DNA from: Clostridiales bacterium
GTDB lineage: Bacteria; Bacillota; Clostridia; Oscillospirales; Acutalibacteraceae
NCBI GenBank assembly: GCA_024697575.1
Contig: JAILFM010000136.1
Span: 1-44,686, forward strand
Length of the DNA stretch: 44,686 bases
Reading direction: 5' to 3'
Shown: in pieces, positions 27,951-37,063 of the stretch
Layout of the letters: each line of letters starts with the position of its first letter
Numbering within the stretch: position 1 is the stretch's first letter
Translations under genes and position numbers: made by a program
The notes under the pieces: generated by a model
Seen by the model: the letters and a program-made list of their open reading frames with translations, nothing else
Told to the model about the DNA's origin: nothing
The model's database searches: none

Positions 27951-28484
27951 ATGAAACAGACAAAAAAATGTGCTTTGGGCGGTATTATTGCCGCCCTTTC
28001 GCTTGCTGTGATGATTTGTGTGGCGCTTGTACCTTTTATGACCTATGCTCTGCCGGCGGCGGCAGGCGCGCTGCTTGTGATAATTGTTATTGAAATCGGC
28101 AAGAAATGGGCTTTTGCCGTCTATGCCGCCGTGGCTCTTCTGGGCATTTTTCTTGTACCCGATAAAGAGGTGGCGGCAATGTACCTCGCTTTTTTCGGCT
28201 ATTATCCGATTTTAAAGTCGGCAATCGAAGGGCATACCGGCAAAATTACCGGTTTGCTTTTGAAAGTTGCGGTGTTCCTTGTGACAATGATTGCCTCATA
28301 CTGGTTGCTTATTAACCTTATGGGTATTTCCATTGATGAAACGGAGCGCTTCGGAGTGTGGGCGTATCCCATCCTTTTGGGTATGGGAGCTTTTGCTTTT
28401 GTAATGTATGACTTTGTTTTAACAAAGGCGGTTATAATCTACCTCAAAAAATGGCGGAGAAATATATCTGCGTTTTTGAAGTGA
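27951..28484 (+). CDS. Integral membrane protein of unknown function (~5 TM)
   Basis: MKQTKKCALGGIIAALSLAVMICVALVPFMTYALPAAAGALLVIIV...; start 27951 with gagggaaaa upstream. Confidence 0.7.
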   Translation: MKQTKKCALGGIIAALSLAVMICVALVPFMTYALPAAAGALLVIIVIEIGKKWAFAVYAAVALLGIFLVPDKEVAAMYLAFFGYYPILKSAIEGHTGKITGLLLKVAVFLVTMIASYWLLINLMGISIDETERFGVWAYPILLGMGAFAFVMYDFVLTKAVIIYLKKWRRNISAFLK

Positions 28485-28499
28485 TAAAATCTTTTTTCC

Positions 28500-28529
28500 T
28501 TGACATAAAAGAGAGGGATATTGTATAAT
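28500..28529 (+). promoter_or_regulatory. SigA-type promoter for the GH109-like operon
   Basis: TTGACA 28500-28505, 18-nt spacer, TATAAT 28524-28529. Confidence 0.65.
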
Positions 28530-28569
28530 CAATCGGTATTTTCGGAATATTTATACTTTGGAGTTTAAG

Positions 28570-29865
28570 ATGAAAGAAACCGTCAGAATCGGATTTATCG
28601 GCCTTGGCGGAAGGGGCACCGGTATGCTCGGCGAATTGCTTGAGTGTGACGGCGTTACCGTGCCTGCCGTTTGCGATAAGTATGAAGACAGAGCCCGAAA
28701 GGGCGATGAAATAGTTTTTGAAAAAACCGGCGTTCATCCGGACGTTTATCTGAATCACAGGGAGCTTCTTGCCCGTGACGATATTGACGCCGTTATGATT
28801 GACACCACGTGGATAACTCATGCGCGTATTGCAATTGACGCCATGAGAGCGGGCAAGCACTGCGCCATGGAAGTCGGTGGAGCGGCGAGCGTTGAAGAAT
28901 GCTGGCAGATGGTAAGGGCGAGCGAAGAGACCGGCAAATTCTGCATGCTGCTTGAAAACTGCTGCTATGACAGAAAAGAGATGGCGCTTTTCAATATGAT
29001 GAAAAAGGGTCTTTTCGGCGAGCTTGTGCACCTGGCGGGCGGCTATGAGCACGATTTGAGGGATGAAATCTGCCTTGGCAGAGAGAACCGCCACGGCCGC
29101 CTTTATAATTTCCAGATGCGTAACGGCGAGCTTTATCCAACGCATCAGCTCGGACCGATTTCAAAAATGCTCGGCATCAACCGCAAAAACCGTTATGTCT
29201 CTCTTGTTTCAATGGCGTCAAAATCAAGGGGACTTAACAAATGGATTAAGGAAAACAAAGGCGAGGACTATGACCTTGCCGATTACGCCTTTAACCAGGG
29301 CGATGTTGTGACAACAATGATAAAATGCGCTAACGGTGAAACGGTCGTTTTAACTCACGACTGCTCGACGCCCAGAAACTATTCAAGAGCTTACAGAGTT
29401 CAGGGCACCAAGGGTGTTTATATGGAAGACGGGGACAGTATCTACCTTGAAGACAGCACTCCGCACGCCGGCGGCTGGAGGCATGACCCCGAAAAATTTG
29501 ACAAATATCTTGAAGAATACGATCACCCGCTGTGGAAGAAGTACCGTAAAGACGGCATTCACGCAGGGGGTCACGGCGGTATGGACTTTCTTGTTCTTTC
29601 CGCTTTTGTCGAGAGCGTTAAGCTTGACGCTCAGCCGCCGATTGATGTTTACGACGCGGCGACCTGGATGGCTGTGACGGTTCTTAGCGAACAGTCAATA
29701 GCTTTGGGTTCAAGCGCCGTTCCTTTCCCGGATTTTACGAGCGGCATGTGGATTGACCGCGAGCCGTACCGCCGCGGGCAGTTCTGCCTTGAAGAAGTGT
29801 GCGAGGACTGTTTTAACCCGGATGACTTTCTTACATCATCTGTCAGCACGCAAGTCGGAGAATAA
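28570..29865 (+). CDS. Gfo/Idh/MocA-family oxidoreductase, GH109-like
   Basis: RIGFIGLGGRGTGML Rossmann motif; AGKHCAMEVGGAASVEECW; GGYEHDLRDE; start at 28570. Confidence 0.8.
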   Translation: MKETVRIGFIGLGGRGTGMLGELLECDGVTVPAVCDKYEDRARKGDEIVFEKTGVHPDVYLNHRELLARDDIDAVMIDTTWITHARIAIDAMRAGKHCAMEVGGAASVEECWQMVRASEETGKFCMLLENCCYDRKEMALFNMMKKGLFGELVHLAGGYEHDLRDEICLGRENRHGRLYNFQMRNGELYPTHQLGPISKMLGINRKNRYVSLVSMASKSRGLNKWIKENKGEDYDLADYAFNQGDVVTTMIKCANGETVVLTHDCSTPRNYSRAYRVQGTKGVYMEDGDSIYLEDSTPHAGGWRHDPEKFDKYLEEYDHPLWKKYRKDGIHAGGHGGMDFLVLSAFVESVKLDAQPPIDVYDAATWMAVTVLSEQSIALGSSAVPFPDFTSGMWIDREPYRRGQFCLEEVCEDCFNPDDFLTSSVSTQVGE

Positions 29866-29903
29866 TCCGGCTTATTCATTAACATAACGGAGATTGATTG
29901 AAT

Positions 29904-30842
29904 ATGAAATATTATATCGGAGTTGACGGCGGCGGAACAAAAACGGCATTCGCCCTTTTCGATGAAAGCAAAAAAATGCTTGCCTTTCATGAAGGCCCCG
30001 GCAGTAACCACGAAAACCTTGCAACCGGTTTTCAGGGCGCAAGTGAGATTATCATGCAGGGGATTGAGACGCTTTGCAATAAGTCGGGGTTAAAAAAGGA
30101 CGCTATCGCATTTACCCTTATGGGTCTTGCGGGTATTGACCACCCTTATCAGCACGACGCAATGTGTGAACTGCTCAAGGATAAGGGCCTTAAGAATTTT
30201 GAGATTTTTAACGACGGATTTATCGTTATCAAGGCAGGCAGTCAGACAGGCAGAGCAATCGGTTACAATTGCGGCACGGGCGTTTGCTGTAACGGTATTG
30301 ACAAAAACGGCACCATGCTCCAGCTTATGGGTTTGGGTTATTTTTCCGGCGATATTTCCGGCGGTGAAAATATTGTTACAACAGCCTTCAGCTTCATTTA
30401 TGACGAACTCTTCCTCGGCCTTGAAAAGACACTTCTGACCGATATGGTTATGAAAGAATACGGCTTTAATGACAAAAAAGAGGTACTTACGCTGATTGAG
30501 AAATACGAGTCTGAGGATTGCAGGCAGTACATCAGGCAGATGATAGCGTTCTTCTTTGAGGCGGCAAAAGCGGGCGATAAGCGTTGCCTGGAATATTGCG
30601 AAAAAATGGCTCAGAGAGGCGCCTGCTCCATTGCGGCAGTTGCAAGGGAGCTTCAGTTTGACGGGGACGAAATAGAAGTTGTTCTTTCGGGTTCAATCAA
30701 TGTCAAGCTTGACAATAAGGTGTATCTTGATATGCTTAAGACTCTTGCTCAGGAAAAATGCGGCAGAAAGCTGAAATTTATAAAGCTTACAGACCTGCCG
30801 GTTACGGGCTGCGTCAACTGGATTTTACAGGATTATCAGTAA
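29904..30842 (+). CDS. BadF/BadG/N-acetylglucosamine-kinase-type sugar kinase
   Basis: MKYYIGVDGGGTKTAFALFDESKKML...GPGSNHEN; GYNCGTGVCCNG; VVLSGSI. Confidence 0.88.
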   Translation: MKYYIGVDGGGTKTAFALFDESKKMLAFHEGPGSNHENLATGFQGASEIIMQGIETLCNKSGLKKDAIAFTLMGLAGIDHPYQHDAMCELLKDKGLKNFEIFNDGFIVIKAGSQTGRAIGYNCGTGVCCNGIDKNGTMLQLMGLGYFSGDISGGENIVTTAFSFIYDELFLGLEKTLLTDMVMKEYGFNDKKEVLTLIEKYESEDCRQYIRQMIAFFFEAAKAGDKRCLEYCEKMAQRGACSIAAVARELQFDGDEIEVVLSGSINVKLDNKVYLDMLKTLAQEKCGRKLKFIKLTDLPVTGCVNWILQDYQ

Positions 30843-30897
30843 TATATAAGCGCAGGTTTTGTATTGCGCTTACCTTATTAAAACAGAGAGGTGTGTT

Positions 30898-32178
30898 ATG
30901 AAAGAAATTAATGTTGCGGTTATCGGTTCAGGCAGCACATACTGCCCCGAGCTTATAGACGGTTTTCTGAAAGCGCAGGATTCGCTTAAGCTTAAGAAAA
31001 TTTCCTTTATGGATATTGACGAGCGCAAAAGGACCATTGTCGGCAACCTTTGCATAAGAATGCTCAGGGCAGCCGGCGTTGATTGTGAAACTATGCTTAC
31101 GGATGATCTTGATGCTGCCCTTGAGGGCGCGGATTTTGTCGTTACCCAAATCCGTGTGGGCAAACTGCCCTGCCGCCATCTTGATGAGACGATACCTCTT
31201 AAGTATAACCTTATCGGTCAGGAGACAACGGGTATAGGCGGCTTTTTCAAGGCGCAGAGAACGATTCCCGTTATTAAGAATATCTGTGACAGAATCGAAG
31301 CTGTCTGCCCGAACGCGTGGCTTATCAATTTCACAAACCCCAGCGGTATCATTACGGAATTTGTCCTTAACAACACCAACGTCAAGTGCATCGGCCTTTG
31401 CAATGTTCCCATTGATATGATAGACGATGTCAAAGATGATGTCGGAGAGATGGATTACACATATGTCGGTCTTAACCACCTCAGCTGGATGACAAGCGTC
31501 AGGGTCAACGGAGAAGAGCTTATTGACAAGCTTATCGGCGAAGGCTTTACCCCCAAGGTTATGGCAAATATAAAAGACGACGGTTTTTCACTTGAAACAC
31601 TAAGGGCGATTCACGCCATTCCCTCTTCATATCTTCAGTACTATTATTGCAGGAACGCAAAGCTTAAGCATCTTCTTGAGGGCGAAAAATCCCGCGCGCA
31701 GGTATGCATGGAGATTGAGGAACAGCTTCTTGAAATGTACAGCGACGAAGGTCTTTATGTAAAACCCGCTCTTCTTGACAAGCGCGGTGGGCATAAATAT
31801 TCACTTGTTGCCGTAAATCTTATCAATTCCATAGCAAATGATACGGGTGACCTTCAGGTTGTCAACATTAAAAACGGCGATACTCTCCCGTTCCTGAAGC
31901 CGGACGATGTTATTGAAGTTGCCGCTCATGTCGGCAAGAACGGCGCTGTTGCCGTGCCCGTGGGCGAAGTGAAGAACGACCATATAATAGGTCTTATGAC
32001 CGTTGTTAAAAAATACGAGAATTATACCGTCAAGGCGGGCCGCGACGGTGATGAAGAGGCGGCTCTCAACGCTTTGCTCATTCATCCGCTTGTGGGCGAT
32101 TATGAGGCGGCAATCGGCTGCTTTAACGAGATGAAAGAAGCTCACAAAGAGTTCCTGCCTCAGTATTTCAATAAATAA
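30898..32178 (+). CDS. Family 4 glycoside hydrolase (6-phospho-glycosidase type)
   Basis: VAVIGSGSTYCPELIDGFL; TQIRVGKLPCRHLDETIPLKYNLIGQETTGIGGFFKAQRTIPVI; LINFTNPSGIITE; CNVPI; GLNHL. Confidence 0.93.
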   Translation: MKEINVAVIGSGSTYCPELIDGFLKAQDSLKLKKISFMDIDERKRTIVGNLCIRMLRAAGVDCETMLTDDLDAALEGADFVVTQIRVGKLPCRHLDETIPLKYNLIGQETTGIGGFFKAQRTIPVIKNICDRIEAVCPNAWLINFTNPSGIITEFVLNNTNVKCIGLCNVPIDMIDDVKDDVGEMDYTYVGLNHLSWMTSVRVNGEELIDKLIGEGFTPKVMANIKDDGFSLETLRAIHAIPSSYLQYYYCRNAKLKHLLEGEKSRAQVCMEIEEQLLEMYSDEGLYVKPALLDKRGGHKYSLVAVNLINSIANDTGDLQVVNIKNGDTLPFLKPDDVIEVAAHVGKNGAVAVPVGEVKNDHIIGLMTVVKKYENYTVKAGRDGDEEAALNALLIHPLVGDYEAAIGCFNEMKEAHKEFLPQYFNK

Positions 32179-32188
32179 GGGTATAGCC

Positions 32189-32737
32189 GTGGAAAAGATT
32201 GTTACATCCCTTGACGGCGTTTTCATCATTGAGCCGAAGGTGTTCGGCGATGAAAGAGGCTGGTTTTACGAAAGCTATTCGGCAGGGGAGTTCAAAAGGC
32301 TCGGTATCGATACGGTTTTTGTTCAGGATAACCGCTCTTTTTCGGCAACCAAGGGGACTTTAAGGGGTCTTCACTGCCAGAGGGGAGATGCCGCGCAGGC
32401 AAAGCTGGTTTCATGTACCCGCGGTGAAATAATCGACGTTGCGGTCGATATCCGCTTTTCTTCGCCGACGTTTTTGAAGCACATTGCCGTCAGTCTCTCT
32501 GCGGCAAACAAAAGAATGCTTTATATTCCACGGGGATTTCTTCACGGGTTTTTAACCGTTTCCGATGATGTTGAACTTTTGTATAAGGCCGATAATCTCT
32601 ATTCACCGGCTGATGACAGAAGCGTGCGCTTTGATGACCCGGCAATCGGCATTGACTGGGGCGAAGGAGACTTCATCCTTTCTCAAAAAGACAAAAACGC
32701 GCCTTTTCTTAAAGACAGCGATGTTTTGTTTGACTGA
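32189..32737 (+). CDS. rfbC: dTDP-4-dehydrorhamnose 3,5-epimerase
   Basis: DGVFIIEPKVFGDERGWFYESYS...FVQDNRSFSATKGTLRGLHCQR...VDIRFSSPTF...MLYIPRGFLHGF. Confidence 0.94.
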   Translation: MEKIVTSLDGVFIIEPKVFGDERGWFYESYSAGEFKRLGIDTVFVQDNRSFSATKGTLRGLHCQRGDAAQAKLVSCTRGEIIDVAVDIRFSSPTFLKHIAVSLSAANKRMLYIPRGFLHGFLTVSDDVELLYKADNLYSPADDRSVRFDDPAIGIDWGEGDFILSQKDKNAPFLKDSDVLFD

Positions 32738-32811
32738 TATAATATTTCGGAATCTTAAATACCGGCGTACAATGTCCGGCGGTTTTAAATCCGCGGTTTT
32801 TCGGAGGTATT

Positions 32812-35535
32812 ATGCGAAGGAAACATTTTACCGGAGCGCTATCAATAATCATTTCATCATTTTTATGCCTGCAGGTTTTTGCCTGCGGGCTTTATGCGTT
32901 TGCACAGGGTGAAGAAACACAGGAAGAAAAGGACAGTGTATTTTCTCTTTATGAAGGTGACGAGCTGACTCAAGGCGATTACATAATCGTAAGTGAGAAC
33001 GAAGCTAAGGCGCTGAAGGTGTCATCTTCCTCTTCTGCTGCCCCGGGTACTGCGGATATAACGCTTTCAGCCGACGGCAGAACAGCTGTTCTGCCGGCTG
33101 AAAACAAACAGGGTGCCGTTTTTACCGTAACTTCTGCTGGTAACATATCTTTGCCGGAGGGGACGGAATATGACGTTTATGACGAAACGGGATCTTTACT
33201 GACAGAAAACAGCCTTTTTACCTTTAAGAGCGGTGAAAAGACCCTTTGCGCCTATAACGACGGCGGCTTTGCGCTGAGAACCAGTATCGGCACAAACAGA
33301 TACTCTTCTTTTGCCGTCAGAAAAGCCGGAGGAGCGGGGATTTATTCAATCTCGGGCTATGATTTTGAAAACAGTGCCGGTGTTTCTTTCGGCTTTGAAA
33401 ACGGCACTTTTTCCTCTTACCCATCCCTTTCTGCATCCCTTGTTACCGGCTCTGTTGTTGAGGAACAAACGGTCTATATCTATACTGCATCTGTTACAAA
33501 CGAAAAAAATTATGTTATCCTTAACTCGGTTACCATCAGTCAGGGCACCTCGGCTGACAGAAATTCACCCGCAAACGATGACGGAGTAGTAGCAAATACC
33601 GAGGTCACCCTTCATGAAGCTGACTCATATATCGCCGAAAAGTATGTAACAGGCGCTCCTTCAAACGCCGTCTGGTATTTTGAAGATACCGGCAGCGGTA
33701 TAGCCGTGTCGAACGGGTCGCTTTATCTTAACTACAGCGGCGGATTGATTCTTCAAAGCGACTTTGTTGCCCCGTGGACATATTCCGACGGGAGACTCAG
33801 CGGTGAGTTTTCCGGAACGGTGAGATATTTAAGACTGAGTTCCGGCAACTGGACCGGAGGTCAGACAAAGACCAACGCCTATCTTTTTGAAGAGACGACT
33901 GCGGAAATCGAAACAACGCAAACCTTTTACAGATATACATCCGATGAGGAATACGATGTCCGCCTCTATAAATATCAGGGCGAGGCGGTTGACATTGAGG
34001 TGAATGACGATACGGCGTTTTTCAGCGCCTTGTCTGCCTTTGACTTTGATGTGCTTTCAAATGACACCCTGCCTTCGAATGCGGTTTTGAGCGGTATCGC
34101 GGCGGCGGACAGCTTTGAAAACAGCGCCGGCGGATTCAGCGAAAGACCGGTTCAGGTGTCGTCTTCGTTTTCACTCCGGAACGCTTCGGTTGTTCTTGAC
34201 GGCGGAAAAATCAGCGTAACGCCGCTTTCGTTTGACGGCGCAGTCAGATTTATTTATGAAGTGACGGCTTACGGCAGATATTATTACGCTTTGGCTGTTG
34301 CCGTGCCGAAAAGCGAAGCTGTTATCGGCAAAGACGATCTTACGCTCAGCGGTGAATGGAGCCCCGTGACATATAACGGTATTCAGGCAAATCAGGCTGT
34401 TTTAAACGCTCAAACTCCGTCGGGGCCGACGGCGTCATTCACCTTTAAGGGAACTTCTTTCGATTTAAACTGTACCGTCAGCGATGATACGGGTATTATA
34501 TTTGTTAAGGTATATTCCGCCGGCGGTGAGCTTTTGGCAAACTACTTTGTCGACACCCATTACGGCTGTCAGCCGGACAGTGACGCATTCACCTGGGTGC
34601 AGACGGGTAAAATTATCAGCGGCGTGCCCGTTATCCGCTCCGAAAACTTTGATTACGGTACATACAACGTTGTGATTGAGCCGCGGTATTCCTCCTTTTT
34701 CGATGCAAACGGTTTCGGATATTCAAAGGCGATAATCGAAAGCGTGACCGTGTATAACCCCTGCGGCGATGCGGGTTCAATGGACAGCGTCGTTAAAGCG
34801 GCGTATATGGCATCCGGAGATCTTTCGCCCGTTTACCTTAATATCAAAAACAGTCTTGTCAGCGCAGAGCAGGCGTTTGATGTAGGCTCTCTTCCTGCCG
34901 GCGCCGAATATACCGGCGGTCTTCTGGTTGACGGCTTGACCAGTCTCGAAACGGATGACTATGAAACATTCATTAAAAAATATAAGGTAAGCGGACCTAA
35001 TAATGAGGTTTATCTTGCCAAAGGGCAGGCGGTTGTTTTCAATATCAGCGTTACGGGTGCCACACAGCCGGCAAAAGCGCTCCTCGGCGCAAAAATCGCC
35101 TTTGATCCGGGTGAAAGCGCGTCGGTTCTGGTGATGAACAAAAACTCATCGTCATATACTTCTTTTACACTTGATTCTTTTAACACTGCCTTTTTTGACA
35201 TTACCGGCAATATCACCTGGAACCAAACGGAATCCGGTTTTGTGTCCGCTGAGCCGATAGTTATCTTCAATAATTCCGACAGTGTCGTTTCCCTGACTGA
35301 CATAAAGCTTTCGTTCAGCATTGAATCGGCGCCGCGGATAATGACGATGTCCGTTAATAACAAAATTCTTTCCAAAGCCGGCAGTTTTATGCGTTCAAGC
35401 GAAAACAACTCACTGCCGGAGGCGAATGCAATGCTGTTTTCAAACCGCAGAGTTGTTTCCGTTATTGAGTTTTTCCGTATAATATTTGAAAGATTTCTTG
35501 CTCTGTTCCAAAGCAGAGAATATCATAATTTTTGA
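32812..35535 (+). CDS. Secreted surface protein of unknown function; C-terminal module shared with the giant protein at 2..7162
   Basis: Signal peptide MRRKHFTGALSIIISSFLCLQVFACGLYAFA; ggaggt RBS; C-term VSVIEFFRIIFERFLALFQ; no LPXTG. Confidence 0.85.
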   Translation: MRRKHFTGALSIIISSFLCLQVFACGLYAFAQGEETQEEKDSVFSLYEGDELTQGDYIIVSENEAKALKVSSSSSAAPGTADITLSADGRTAVLPAENKQGAVFTVTSAGNISLPEGTEYDVYDETGSLLTENSLFTFKSGEKTLCAYNDGGFALRTSIGTNRYSSFAVRKAGGAGIYSISGYDFENSAGVSFGFENGTFSSYPSLSASLVTGSVVEEQTVYIYTASVTNEKNYVILNSVTISQGTSADRNSPANDDGVVANTEVTLHEADSYIAEKYVTGAPSNAVWYFEDTGSGIAVSNGSLYLNYSGGLILQSDFVAPWTYSDGRLSGEFSGTVRYLRLSSGNWTGGQTKTNAYLFEETTAEIETTQTFYRYTSDEEYDVRLYKYQGEAVDIEVNDDTAFFSALSAFDFDVLSNDTLPSNAVLSGIAAADSFENSAGGFSERPVQVSSSFSLRNASVVLDGGKISVTPLSFDGAVRFIYEVTAYGRYYYALAVAVPKSEAVIGKDDLTLSGEWSPVTYNGIQANQAVLNAQTPSGPTASFTFKGTSFDLNCTVSDDTGIIFVKVYSAGGELLANYFVDTHYGCQPDSDAFTWVQTGKIISGVPVIRSENFDYGTYNVVIEPRYSSFFDANGFGYSKAIIESVTVYNPCGDAGSMDSVVKAAYMASGDLSPVYLNIKNSLVSAEQAFDVGSLPAGAEYTGGLLVDGLTSLETDDYETFIKKYKVSGPNNEVYLAKGQAVVFNISVTGATQPAKALLGAKIAFDPGESASVLVMNKNSSSYTSFTLDSFNTAFFDITGNITWNQTESGFVSAEPIVIFNNSDSVVSLTDIKLSFSIESAPRIMTMSVNNKILSKAGSFMRSSENNSLPEANAMLFSNRRVVSVIEFFRIIFERFLALFQSREYHNF

Positions 35536-35543
35536 GGTTAAGA

Positions 35544-35783
35544 ATGAAAATTCCGTATTTTGCTCCGGACATTAGTTTTATTCCTCTTGACATTACCGGC
35601 ACAGGAGCGTCAAACTGCAGCGGCGCAACTGCCAACAATACCGACGGCAGCTGTCAGGTTACGGTCAATGACCTTAATACAACGCTGATTAATAAAGGCA
35701 CGTGCGAGGCTTATTCGCCGTCGCTCGCTTCGTCCCTTTGCTACTACACATCCGTTGACGGTCTGACGGTTTTCGGTTCATAA
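35544..35783 (+). CDS. 79-aa protein with four Cys, unknown function
   Basis: MKIPYFAPDISFIPLDITGTGASNCSGATANNTDGSCQVTVNDLNTTLINKGTCEAYSPSLASSLCYYTSVDGLTVFGS; gaggttaag RBS; 8 nt after the previous stop. Confidence 0.6.
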   Translation: MKIPYFAPDISFIPLDITGTGASNCSGATANNTDGSCQVTVNDLNTTLINKGTCEAYSPSLASSLCYYTSVDGLTVFGS

Positions 35784-35797
35784 AAAGGGGGTAAAGT

Positions 35798-37063
35798 ATG
35801 CCTGCTCCTCTTGCGGACAGATTAAGACCCGACAGCGTCGAACAGATGGTCGGGCAGGGGCATCTGCTTGCCCCGGGCAAACCGCTTCGAAGCATTATTG
35901 ACAGCGGCGAAGTGCCGAATCTGATTTTTTACGGACCGCCGGGGGTCGGCAAAACGACTCTTGCCGGTATAATCGCAAAAAAAACAAATCGATATTTAGT
36001 CAAGCTTAACGGCACAACCGCCGGAACGGCGGATATCAAAGAGGCTGTTTCAAAAATCGGCACTCTTGAGGCTGTCAACGGTGTTTTGCTCTACCTTGAT
36101 GAAATTCAGTATTTCAACAAAAAACAGCAGCAGACGCTGCTTGAATATATCGAAAGCGGCGAAATCACGCTTATTGCCTCCACCACCGAAAATCCGTATT
36201 TTTATGTTTATTCCGCCATTCTCAGTCGTTCAACCGTGTTTGAATTCAAGTTTGTTACTCCGCAGGAGGTTGAAAAGGCGGTTATCAGAGGGTTTGACTT
36301 TCTTCAGAAAGAAAGAAAAGAAAAATTCGTTATTGAGCAGGGAGTTGAAAAGCATATTGCTCTTGCCTGCGCCGGCGATGTGAGAAAATCGCTTAACAGC
36401 GTTGAGCTTTGCGTCCTTTCTTCATTTGTTAAAGACGGTGAGAGGCTCATTACTCTTGAAAATGCAAAGCAACTGACTCAAAAGAGCGCAATGCGCTACG
36501 ATAAAGACGGCGACGAGCATTACGATATAGTTTCCGCTTATCAGAAATCTATGCGCGGGTCGGACCCTCAGGCCGCCGTGCACTACCTTGCAAGGCTTCT
36601 TGAAGCGGGCGATTTACCCTCCGCATGCAGGCGGCTGATGGTTTGCGCATGCGAGGATGTGGGGCTTGCCTATCCGCAGATTATTCCCATTGTCAAGGCG
36701 GCTGTCGACGCGGCGATGATGGTCGGACTGCCTGAGGCGAGAATACCTTTGGCGGACGCCGTTATTCTTGTTGCCACTTCGCCAAAGTCAAACAGCGCCT
36801 ATAATGCGATTAACTCGGCTATGGCGGATGTTGCCGCCGGCAGGACAGGGCCCATACCTCGTCAACTTCAGAACAAGCATTTTGACGGTGAGGATAATAA
36901 CAATAAGGGTCAGTTCTACGAATACGCTCATAATCATCCCGGGCATTGGGTGAAACAGCAGTATCTGCCCGATGCCATTAAAGATAAAATCTATTACGAA
37001 TACGGCGACAATAAGAACGAGCAGGCTGCCCGTGCTTATTGGGAAAGGATAAAAAATGTATAA
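35798..37063 (+). CDS. rarA: Replication-associated recombination protein A (MgsA/RarA AAA ATPase)
   Basis: [58 protein letters not shown]. Confidence 0.95.
   Translation: MPAPLADRLRPDSVEQMVGQGHLLAPGKPLRSIIDSGEVPNLIFYGPPGVGKTTLAGIIAKKTNRYLVKLNGTTAGTADIKEAVSKIGTLEAVNGVLLYLDEIQYFNKKQQQTLLEYIESGEITLIASTTENPYFYVYSAILSRSTVFEFKFVTPQEVEKAVIRGFDFLQKERKEKFVIEQGVEKHIALACAGDVRKSLNSVELCVLSSFVKDGERLITLENAKQLTQKSAMRYDKDGDEHYDIVSAYQKSMRGSDPQAAVHYLARLLEAGDLPSACRRLMVCACEDVGLAYPQIIPIVKAAVDAAMMVGLPEARIPLADAVILVATSPKSNSAYNAINSAMADVAAGRTGPIPRQLQNKHFDGEDNNNKGQFYEYAHNHPGHWVKQQYLPDAIKDKIYYEYGDNKNEQAARAYWERIKNV

Noticed and set aside
28444-29145. 233-aa minus-strand ORF over the GH109-like gene start
   Set aside because: It would cover the strong plus-strand promoter and the Rossmann-fold coding sequence; translation looks like an antisense shadow.
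30928-32229. Antisense ORFs in the GH4 gene (30928..31479 -, 31801..32229 -)
   Set aside because: Shadow ORFs of a conserved gene.
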